6,184 bases of DNA from CAZMUD01 sp964569715 (GTDB lineage: Bacteria; Chloroflexota; Dehalococcoidia; Dehalococcoidales; UBA2162). The position numbers and the translations under genes were made by a program. The notes beneath the pieces are model-generated. The model ran no database searches, was not told where the DNA came from, and saw only the letters and a program-made list of their open reading frames with translations. Positions 1 to 5,276 of this stretch are shown piece after piece (the first letter of the stretch is position 1; each line of letters opens with the position of its first letter). The stretch spans positions 1 through 6,184 of the forward strand of contig CAZMUD010000066.1 in the NCBI GenBank assembly GCA_964569715.1, in the 5' to 3' direction.

Positions 1-307
1 CTACCCCCAGCACCGAGGGGATACGAGCTATCGCCTCAGCATCATCCAGGGTAAGGGTGGGCGTAGCGTAGCCGGGGGACATTGCCGCCATGCCTGGTGC
101 ATCTGGATTGCTGGGCTGCACATAGAGTACATCTGTGCCCAAGTCCTCCAAGGTGGAGGTAACATAATTTTCCATCCCCCTCCCCCCCGCCATGATGGCG
201 ATTACGGCGCCGACCCCGATTATGATGCCTAGCATGGTTAGCGAGGAGCGCAACTTATTGGTGAATAGCGACCTTATGGCAATAACAAAGGATTCAATTA
301 ACTTCAC
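1..307 (-). CDS. MacB-type ABC transporter permease, N-terminal part (runs off window)
   Basis: This is the first 102 codons of an integral-membrane subunit of a MacB/FtsX-type ABC exporter; the rest lies beyond the low-coordinate edge. A GTG start at 307-305 is preceded by GGGGAG (320-315) with a 7-nt gap. The protein opens with a short amphipathic stretch (VKLIESFVIAIRSL), then NKLRSSLTMLGIIIGVGAV at about residues 18-36, the hallmark first transmembrane helix of MacB permeases. The segment after it (LEDLGTDVLYVQP, then LTLDDAEAIARIPSV near the edge) matches the start of the MacB_PCD extracytoplasmic domain. In this family the extracytoplasmic domain and four helices couple ATP hydrolysis to movement of a substrate through or past an adaptor protein. 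It follows the ATPase stop by 24 nt, so the two are co-transcribed. The substrate cannot be inferred. The assignment to the fold is firm, but completeness of the gene cannot be judged. Confidence 0.9.
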   Translation of the reverse strand, partial: MKLIESFVIAIRSLFTNKLRSSLTMLGIIIGVGAVIAIMAGGRGMENYVTSTLEDLGTDVLYVQPSNPDAPGMAAMSPGYATPTLTLDDAEAIARIPSVLGV

Positions 308-314
308 GCCTAAT

Positions 315-320
315 CTCCCC
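315..320 (-). promoter_or_regulatory. Ribosome-binding site of the permease
   Basis: GGGGAG on the minus strand lies 7 nt before the GTG at 307. It fixes this GTG as the permease start, and the reading frame from it gives a typical MacB N-terminus. Confidence 0.7.
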
Positions 321-331
321 TATATCCAGAG

Positions 332-1018
332 CTAGGGATGGGTTGTCTGGGCAATTTTCTCATCACTGACAACCTTACCGTCATACAGCCGAATGATGCG
401 CCCGGTTTGTTTGGCAATATCCACCTCGTGGGTAACCAGCACCACAGTGATACCTTCTTGGTTAAGTTTATGAAAGACAGAAATAATCTCGGCAGTAGAG
501 GCGCTGTCCAGATTGCCGGTAGGTTCATCAGCCAGAATGAGAGACGGGTTATTTACCAGTGCCCTAGCTATGGCTACCCGCTGCTGCTCACCACCCGATA
601 GCTCGGTGGGTTTATGTTTAGCTCTTTCCCCCAATCCTACCCGTTCCAGTGCCTCCCTAGCCCGCTTATGCTTCTGAAGGCCGCCACTATAGATGAGGGG
701 CAGCTCAACATTGGCTGAGGCACTGACACGGGATAAAAGATTATACTCTTGAAAGACGAAGCCGAGTTTCTTGTTTCTTATCTCGGCTAGTCGGTTATCG
801 CTAAGTTGGCTGACATCAGCCCCGTCAAAGGTGTATCTGCCCGAAGTAGGCTTATCCAGACAGCCTATAACATTCATCAGGGTAGACTTGCCTGAGCCTG
901 AGGCGCCAATGATAGCCACCATCTCGCCCCGTTGAATATTAAGGCTTACCCCTCTCAAGGCAGGAACCTCTACCTTGCCCATCCGGTAAATCTTGGTTAC
1001 ATTTTCAATCTCAATCAT
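332..1018 (-). CDS. MacB/LolD-type ABC transporter ATP-binding protein
   Basis: This 228-residue cytoplasmic ATPase powers the adjacent permease. All nucleotide-binding motifs are intact: Walker A GASGSGKST (38-46), Q-loop Q90 in FVFQEYNLL, signature LSGGEQQRVAIARAL (140-154), Walker B ILADEP (161-166), D-loop GNLD (168-171) and the switch histidine H197 in VTHE. The opening MIEIENVTKIYRMG and the GNLDSAS segment are typical of the MacB/LolD/FtsE subfamily, as is the compact length with no fused membrane domain. The start is ATG at 1018, with AAGGG about 7 nt upstream as a modest ribosome-binding site. It begins 41 nt after the adaptor stop and ends (TAG) 24 nt before the permease, so it is the middle gene of an adaptor-ATPase-permease operon. 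This order resembles Bacillus YknXYZ. The substrate is unknown. Function as an exporter ATPase is well supported by motifs and context. Confidence 0.96.
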   Translation of the reverse strand: MIEIENVTKIYRMGKVEVPALRGVSLNIQRGEMVAIIGASGSGKSTLMNVIGCLDKPTSGRYTFDGADVSQLSDNRLAEIRNKKLGFVFQEYNLLSRVSASANVELPLIYSGGLQKHKRAREALERVGLGERAKHKPTELSGGEQQRVAIARALVNNPSLILADEPTGNLDSASTAEIISVFHKLNQEGITVVLVTHEVDIAKQTGRIIRLYDGKVVSDEKIAQTTHP

Positions 1019-1059
1019 ACCGCTACCCTTGGAATGATAATACTGACCAGGTTTGTTAC

Positions 1060-2358
1060 TTAAAATAATCCAGACCCGGATGACTTGGGCTTGGCTCGCC
1101 TTTCTATCACCACCTCTCCCTCCTCAAGCCCATCCACAATCTCGGTCTGAAAGCCGTCGCTGACGCCGATATCCACACCTCTTTCTTCAATTTGCCCATT
1201 GACCATAATCTCAACTATGGGATTACCCTGGCTATCCTGCTTAATAGCCCGGTCAGGCACCAGCAAGACATTGTTTCGTTCAGCGATTATAATGTCAGCG
1301 GTGGCACTCATACCAGCTCTCAGACCAATGCCCTCGGGTACATTAAAGTCAATCTTAACATCATACACTATCACACTGCCTTCTTCTTTAGGAGTCAAGC
1401 TAATAAAGCTAACCTTGCCTTCAATTGGAAGAGTTGGCAATGCATCTACCTCAATTATAGCTCTTTGCCCCGGTTTCACCTCAATTACATCTATCTCATC
1501 CACCTCAACATTCAATTCCATACTGCTAGGGTCAATTAGATGAGCGACTATCTGGGGTGCCATAGTAGGGGGTGAGATAACGTCTCCTTCCTCAACATAT
1601 ACGCTGGCTATTATGCCATCAAACGGGGCGGTAATAGTTGCTTCATCAAGCTGCTTCCGGGTAGTCTCCAGGGACTGCTCGGCTAGCTCCAGAGACTGTT
1701 CGGCTAGTTCTAGAGACTGCTTGGCTAGCTCTACCTGCAGCCTCTTTATGGCTACCTCCTCTGTGTCAGGGGCAGACAGCATCTCATTTAAACTCACCTC
1801 AGCCGCCCTCAGCGTTTCCTCGGCATAGGCTACTTCGTTAGTCCAAACCTTTATATCGTGTGTTGTCAAAGCCTGCGCCAGTATCTGTTTAGCATATTCC
1901 AGGTAGCTCTGAGCGTCACTTACCGCAGCCCGTGCTGTGTGAATTTCTGGCTGAGCATATAAATCTTGAGCTGTTTCCAGTTCGTACTCAGCTGTTTGCA
2001 GAGTTACCTGTGCCTGGGTTACGGCTACTTCTGCCTGGGTCTGGGCCACCTGTGCCTCGGTTAAAGCCAGCTCCAGGGAATCGGTCTCCAGCTTGGCGAG
2101 CACTTCTCCCTTACTGACCTTGCCACCTTCCTCAATATATACCTTATCTACCCTGCCACCAACGCCAAAGGCTAGCATTGCCTCGTTGGAAACCTCTAGG
2201 TTACCACTGCCGCTAACAGTAACGGTCAAATCACCCCGCACCACCTCAGCTAACTGCTCAGTAGCCTCCTGCTCACTGCCGCCAAGTGGATTACAGGCAG
2301 TAACACTGGCTAAACCCAGACATAGTAGAAAAATAGTCATTATTCGCCAACTTTTCAC
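1060..2358 (-). CDS. Lipoprotein periplasmic/membrane-fusion adaptor (HlyD/MacA family) of the ABC exporter
   Basis: This 432-residue adaptor would link the MacB-type permease to the extracytoplasmic space. I place the start at GTG 2358, although the frame stays open to a GTG at 2388. AAAGGAG lies 7 nt before 2358, and from there the protein opens with a textbook lipoprotein signal: MKSWR, a hydrophobic core (IFLLCLGLA) and lipobox VTAC, with the lipidated cysteine at residue 22. Then come the first half of a biotinyl-lipoyl-like domain (about 40-92, GGRVDKVYIEEGGKVSKGEVL), a long Ala/Glu/Gln-rich helical hairpin (about 93-238), the second lipoyl half (ITAPFDGIIASVYVEEGDVI, 242-261), a beta-barrel (about 279-355) and a membrane-proximal domain with VLLVPDRAI (364-372). 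Three nearly identical heptads, L-A-(K/E)-Q-S-L-E (211-231), lie in the hairpin. It is the first gene of the exporter operon, behind a putative promoter. Family assignment is secure; whether it meets an outer-membrane channel is unknown, and lipid anchoring alone would suit a monoderm. Confidence 0.93.
   Translation of the reverse strand: MKSWRIMTIFLLCLGLASVTACNPLGGSEQEATEQLAEVVRGDLTVTVSGSGNLEVSNEAMLAFGVGGRVDKVYIEEGGKVSKGEVLAKLETDSLELALTEAQVAQTQAEVAVTQAQVTLQTAEYELETAQDLYAQPEIHTARAAVSDAQSYLEYAKQILAQALTTHDIKVWTNEVAYAEETLRAAEVSLNEMLSAPDTEEVAIKRLQVELAKQSLELAEQSLELAEQSLETTRKQLDEATITAPFDGIIASVYVEEGDVISPPTMAPQIVAHLIDPSSMELNVEVDEIDVIEVKPGQRAIIEVDALPTLPIEGKVSFISLTPKEEGSVIVYDVKIDFNVPEGIGLRAGMSATADIIIAERNNVLLVPDRAIKQDSQGNPIVEIMVNGQIEERGVDIGVSDGFQTEIVDGLEEGEVVIERRAKPKSSGSGLF
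1666..1728 (-). repeat. Three tandem 21-bp repeats inside the adaptor gene
   Basis: Three imperfect 21-bp units lie head to tail at 1666-1686, 1687-1707 and 1708-1728. They differ from each other at only a few positions. Each encodes one heptad L-A-(K/E)-Q-S-L-E of the coiled-coil hairpin, so the repeat keeps frame and lengthens the helix by whole heptads. This looks like local duplication in a coiled coil; copy number could vary between strains without breaking the protein. Confidence 0.85.
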
Positions 2359-2365
2359 TTGGTCA

Positions 2366-2372
2366 CTCCTTT
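2366..2372 (-). promoter_or_regulatory. Ribosome-binding site deciding the adaptor start
   Basis: AAAGGAG on the minus strand lies 7 nt before GTG 2358. The alternative GTG at 2388 has its only purine run (AAAGG) directly against the start codon, too close to act, so the downstream GTG is preferred. Confidence 0.8.
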
Positions 2373-2398
2373 TTGTTCTTTGAAACACCCTTTAAGTA

Positions 2399-2427
2399 AA
2401 TATAGCCAAAAGCAACTGAAATAGCAA
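2399..2427 (-). promoter_or_regulatory. Putative sigma70-type promoter of the exporter operon
   Basis: In the 92-nt gap between yggT and the adaptor, the minus strand carries TTGCTA (2427-2422, 4 of 6 to TTGACA), a 17-nt spacer, and TATATT (2404-2399, 5 of 6 to TATAAT). A transcript would start near 2392, giving a leader of about 34 nt before GTG 2358. That start point would leave only about 4 nt before the alternative GTG at 2388, which independently favours the downstream start. It is a pattern match only, with no operator or regulator gene seen nearby. Confidence 0.5.
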
Positions 2428-2450
2428 GAGCTTCAACCCCAAACACAGGT

Positions 2451-2693
2451 TCAGGGTAAAAAGGAGGCAATCAGCTGTAGCAGTATGATGGCTACCAGAG
2501 GGGTCAAATCTAGCATGCCGACTCTGGGGACAATACGGCGCAGGGGTGCCAGGAGGGGCTCGGTAACTTGATATAGAATATTAGTCAGCATATTGGTTGG
2601 GCTTGGTGAAAACCAGGACAGGATAGCCCGTAAAAATATAGCTAGGGTGAGCGCCTCACACAGAAGCTTGAGGAAGTTAAACAAGAATGTCAC
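2451..2693 (-). CDS. YggT family small membrane protein
   Basis: This 80-residue protein has two hydrophobic segments (about 5-27 and 62-79) around a conserved middle: RAILSWFSPSPTN, then ILYQVTEPLLAPLRRIVP and a short loop leading into LTPLVAIILLQLI. This is the single-domain YGGT family (YCF19-like). In known members these are inner-membrane proteins with roles proposed in osmotic tolerance, cell-division-linked processes or cofactor assembly; the molecular function is not settled. The E. coli protein is about twice as long, with two such units, while one unit is normal in many other phyla. The GTG start at 2693 overlaps the proC stop by 4 nt (GTGA), and GGGAG (2707-2703) sits 9 nt upstream, so translation is probably coupled to proC. 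proC-yggT adjacency is seen in many bacteria, so the context agrees with the call. Confidence 0.9.
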   Translation of the reverse strand: MTFLFNFLKLLCEALTLAIFLRAILSWFSPSPTNMLTNILYQVTEPLLAPLRRIVPRVGMLDLTPLVAIILLQLIASFLP

Positions 2694-3499
2694 TGCTGCT
2701 CACTCCCTAATCTCTTGGCTTTGTTATGAGCGGCGCTTACCGCCTGGCTGAGCAGGTTGGCAAATCCTCCTTTCTCCAACTCAAGTAGAGCTTCAGCCGT
2801 GGTGCCACCGGGGGAGGTAACCATCTTTCGCAACTCGGCAGGTGTCCTGCCTGACCCTTGCATAAGGTGAGCCGAGCCGAGCATTGTCTGCAAAACCAGT
2901 TCCTGTGCCACATCGTGGGGAAGACCTATCTGCACCGCAGCCTCAACCAGTGCCTCTACGAAAAGAAAGAAGTAAGCCGGGCCACTGCCACTTACTGCGG
3001 TAGCCATGTCAATATACTTTTCATCATCAACATAAATTTCCTTGCCTATTGCACCAAGAATAGAACTTGCCCAGCCTCTTTGCTGCTCGGTTACCTCGGC
3101 AGTAGCTGTCCACACGCTTATGCCTTCACCAATCTGGGCCGGTGTATTGGGCATAGCCCGAATCACACGGCTATGCTTTAGTCCCGAACACAGAGTATTA
3201 ATACTTGCCCCGGCGATGATGGATAATACCAGTTGAGTTGGCTCAAGCTGCCCCTTAAGCTCAGCCATTACCTCAGTTAAATTCTGTGGCTTGATAGCAA
3301 GAACCACTACCTCGCCTTTTTCTGCAGCCAGCCGGTTATCACTCATTACTGCCACGCCGTATTTCTGCTCAAGGTGCCGGCGGCGAATCTCGCTGATATC
3401 GCTAACCGAGATAGCCTGGGGTGGGCTCAATCCCTTGTCCAGAATAGCTGACAGCATCGCCTCCCCCATATTCCCACCACCAATAAATGCTATTTTCAT
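2690..3499 (-). CDS. proC: Pyrroline-5-carboxylate reductase
   Basis: This enzyme catalyses the last step of proline synthesis, the NAD(P)H-dependent reduction of 1-pyrroline-5-carboxylate to L-proline, in the cytoplasm. From ATG 3499 the protein has 269 residues, the usual ProC length. It begins at the first beta strand with the Rossmann dinucleotide motif FIGGGNMG (5-12), followed by AIKPQ (68-72), RAMPNTP (114-120), SGSGPAY (170-176) and the C-terminal signature around VTSPGGTT (227-234), which belong to the dimer/active-site domain. The frame stays open upstream to an ATG at 3589. Those 30 extra residues (SKRGKVPL..., SPSPYQGEGDKG) are translated palindromic repeat and have no counterpart in the family, so I reject them. 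The ribosome-binding site is weak: GGG at 3510-3508, 8 nt before the start, at the edge of that repeat. The stop overlaps yggT by 4 nt. Confidence 0.95.
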   Translation of the reverse strand: MKIAFIGGGNMGEAMLSAILDKGLSPPQAISVSDISEIRRRHLEQKYGVAVMSDNRLAAEKGEVVVLAIKPQNLTEVMAELKGQLEPTQLVLSIIAGASINTLCSGLKHSRVIRAMPNTPAQIGEGISVWTATAEVTEQQRGWASSILGAIGKEIYVDDEKYIDMATAVSGSGPAYFFLFVEALVEAAVQIGLPHDVAQELVLQTMLGSAHLMQGSGRTPAELRKMVTSPGGTTAEALLELEKGGFANLLSQAVSAAHNKAKRLGSEQQ

Positions 3500-3507
3500 T
3501 TTGGTAA

Positions 3508-3532
3508 CCCTATCCCCTTTATCCCCTTCCCC
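3508..3532 (-). promoter_or_regulatory. proC: G-quadruplex-type motif in the proC leader
   Basis: On the proC sense strand four G runs (4, 4, 4 and 3 G) are separated by loops of 2, 5 and 3 nt, which fits the canonical G3+N1-7 pattern. The first two runs belong to the right arm of the 13-bp hairpin, so hairpin and quadruplex could not form together. The last run (3510-3508) is also the only plausible Shine-Dalgarno of proC. The motif is seen directly; any regulatory role is inference. Confidence 0.45.
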
Positions 3533-3583
3533 TTGATAAGGGGAAGGGGAAGAGTTTTTTGTAAGAGGGACTTTGCCCCTCTT
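3508..3583. repeat. Palindromic intergenic repeat element (two inverted repeats) before proC
   Basis: This element fills most of the 100-nt gap between the methyltransferase stop (3600) and the proC start (3499). It contains a 7-bp inverted repeat with a 7-nt loop (3563-3583, arms AAGAGGG/CCCTCTT) and a perfect 13-bp inverted repeat with a 3-nt loop (3522-3550, arms TCCCCTTCCCCTT/AAGGGGAAGGGGA). The two are joined by a T-rich (plus strand) stretch, and further C runs extend to 3508. The layout resembles REP- or MITE-like elements found in many intergenic regions of some bacterial genomes. Repetition elsewhere in this genome cannot be seen from the window. The outer limits are approximate, and no target-site duplication is evident. 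Confidence 0.7.
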
Positions 3584-3599
3584 TGACATCTTAATTCTA

Positions 3600-5231
3600 T
3601 CATAGCATCTTAGTAGCCTTGCCTTCGGTTTTCCTCACTGGTGCTGATGGGGCAATCGGCGCAATCCAGGGCGGGATATCAGGGAGTTTCCCCTGTATAA
3701 TCTCGTCAATGGTGAGTATTTGTATTCGGGGATAGTCCTTGCCCAGAGGTGAATGATAAAAGCCTTTCATGGCTGCCTCTTCGAGCATCGGGCGAGTTGG
3801 CTTTTCCAGCGTAATGAACACGCCGATATCGGACTTCTCCCTGTCTATCACATGACCTAAATCCCGTATCATGCTGACATTGGGATTTTTGCCACCCTTT
3901 ACTGAGACAATCGCCTTCTTAATCTTGTCCTTCTCGTCCATATAGTAAAGGTAGCCATCAATGCCGGTGTCTGCCCCCTTCTTCTTATTGCCATAAGGCT
4001 GACCGCCGACCGTATGGACTGCCCACCACTGGAACTGGTATTTGTTCTGGTCTGCCAGTTCAATAGCACCGGTAAGGTCTACGGGTTCCCCAATAACCTT
4101 AAAGGATGGCATTGGAGTCATATTCTTAAGGCGCCATTTCATCAAGCCGATAGCCAGGTGGGTAATGTCAATGCCAATCCACCTGCGGTTCAGTCTCTGC
4201 GCCGCTACTATAGCAGTGCCACAGCCACAGAAAGGGTCTAAAACAACATCACCCTCGTTAGAGCTAGCCTCAATTATTCGCTCCAGTAGAGGTTCTGGTT
4301 TTTGGGTGGCGTATCCAAGTCTTTCAAGCTTGTTGGCACCAAGCCCCCCTAGACCACGTATGTCATCCCACATGTCCTGAACTGGCTTACCAAGCATTTC
4401 ATCCAAATAGCGTTTGTACATTGGTATTCCAGTGCCTGAATAGACAATTCTGCCTTCTGCTTCGAGTCGCTCCATGTTAGCCTTGGAATATGCCCAATAT
4501 CTGCCAGGTGGTGGCAGCTTCCCCTTCCATTCGTACCGCGTATCTCCCCCGGGTTTGGCTGCCGTCAGATTGTCTTTCCAGTACCTACGTCCTTGCTCAT
4601 CCACATACTTGTAATAGGTATCAACGTATTCTTGGTCATAGGGCGTGTATTGCTGGTTCCAAATGAATTTGTCGGCCTTTGTGTAACGGAGAAGTACATC
4701 ATGTACACGTCCAAAGTGTCGGGAGCCTTGTCGTGCATCCGCATGGGCAAAAGTTCTTTTCCACACTATCTCATTCCTGAAATTACTTGCGCCGAAAATT
4801 GTATCCATAAGAAGCTTCAAATAGTGGCTGGCGGTGGGGTCGCAATGCAAATATATCGAGCCGGTATCCCTGAGCGCTCTTCTTAGTTCAATCAAGCGGA
4901 TGCACATCATAGTCAGATATGCTGCCATATCTGTCCTCTTACCCACCAGCTTGGGCAGGACTGACATGAACTCCTTGACCTCTGCTGAGGCAATAGGTGA
5001 GGCAGCGATTTCCTGCAAAGCCCGCTCCGATTCCAGTCCCCAGTGCCAGGTATCCTCAAAGGCAGATATCTGGGCTTGAGATGACTCGCCAGTCGGTTCT
5101 TTGAACAGGACATTATAGGTCGCCTTGCTGTTAAACGGCGGGTCAAGATAAATAAGGTCAGCAGAGCTATCAGGAATATATTTTCTAAGGATTTCTAAAT
5201 TATCACCGTAGTAAAGTACGTTGGTATCCAT
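3600..5231 (-). CDS. Site-specific DNA methyltransferase (N4/N6, beta-class order) with Mrr-like C-terminal domain
   Basis: This 543-residue protein would transfer a methyl group from S-adenosylmethionine to the exocyclic amine of adenine or cytosine at a specific DNA site. Catalytic motif IV is near the N-terminus (LIYLDPPFNS, 26-35, D30-P-P-F33). The AdoMet-binding motif I comes late (LDPFCGCGTA, 331-340), just after motif X (ATQKPEPLLERII, 308-320). The order IV-to-I marks the beta class, with the probable target-recognition region between about 160 and 300. After about residue 395 a second segment follows: DTGIDGYLYY (421-430), AIVSVKGGK (440-448), then IGVFITLEKPT (469-479). This pattern, with D425 and S443-V-K445, resembles the Mrr-type PD-(D/E)XK fold, though the usual Q/E is Ser here. 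A proline-rich tail ends the protein. The start is ATG 5231 behind GGAGG with a 5-nt gap; a TTG at 5276 is rejected. It lies between leuS and proC, and no partner restriction gene is visible. Confidence 0.9.
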   Translation of the reverse strand: MDTNVLYYGDNLEILRKYIPDSSADLIYLDPPFNSKATYNVLFKEPTGESSQAQISAFEDTWHWGLESERALQEIAASPIASAEVKEFMSVLPKLVGKRTDMAAYLTMMCIRLIELRRALRDTGSIYLHCDPTASHYLKLLMDTIFGASNFRNEIVWKRTFAHADARQGSRHFGRVHDVLLRYTKADKFIWNQQYTPYDQEYVDTYYKYVDEQGRRYWKDNLTAAKPGGDTRYEWKGKLPPPGRYWAYSKANMERLEAEGRIVYSGTGIPMYKRYLDEMLGKPVQDMWDDIRGLGGLGANKLERLGYATQKPEPLLERIIEASSNEGDVVLDPFCGCGTAIVAAQRLNRRWIGIDITHLAIGLMKWRLKNMTPMPSFKVIGEPVDLTGAIELADQNKYQFQWWAVHTVGGQPYGNKKKGADTGIDGYLYYMDEKDKIKKAIVSVKGGKNPNVSMIRDLGHVIDREKSDIGVFITLEKPTRPMLEEAAMKGFYHSPLGKDYPRIQILTIDEIIQGKLPDIPPWIAPIAPSAPVRKTEGKATKML

Positions 5232-5236
5232 CTTTT

Positions 5237-5241
5237 CCTCC
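5237..5241 (-). promoter_or_regulatory. Ribosome-binding site deciding the methyltransferase start
   Basis: GGAGG on the minus strand lies 5 nt before ATG 5231. It selects this ATG over an in-frame TTG at 5276 that directly follows the leuS stop and has no ribosome-binding site. The protein from 5231 begins MDTNVLYYGDNLEIL, the usual opening of this methyltransferase family. Confidence 0.8.
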
Positions 5242-5276
5242 AAACATACATTACTTGTCAGGGGGTTGGGTTTCAA

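Noticed and set aside
338..601. Plus-strand open frames such as 338-601, 1192-1543 and 4042-4380.
   Set aside because: They lie wholly antisense to well-supported genes, show no recognisable protein motif and no convincing ribosome-binding site; they are shadows of the minus-strand genes.
1666..1728. Tandem 21-bp units considered as iterons or a CRISPR-like array.
   Set aside because: The units are directly adjacent with no spacers, keep the reading frame and encode coiled-coil heptads, so they are coding repeats.
2394..2450. Possible terminator after yggT (AACC...GGTT pairing).
   Set aside because: The stem is only about four pairs with no following T run, so it is not a credible terminator.
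3522..3560. The 13-bp stem followed by T6 on the + strand looks like a Rho-independent terminator.
   Set aside because: The T run follows the stem only on the + strand, where no gene lies upstream. On the minus strand, along which all genes are read, the stem is followed by purines. It is better explained as part of the repeat element.
5250..5276. TTGAAA (5276-5271), 17 nt, TAATGT as a promoter for the methyltransferase.
   Set aside because: The -35 is good but the -10 matches only 3 of 6 positions, and the transcript would begin almost at the ribosome-binding site. This is too weak to annotate, and read-through from leuS is sufficient.
5232..5276. Longer methyltransferase starting at TTG 5276.
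   Set aside because: The added 15 residues have no family counterpart and no ribosome-binding site, whereas ATG 5231 has GGAGG at ideal spacing.
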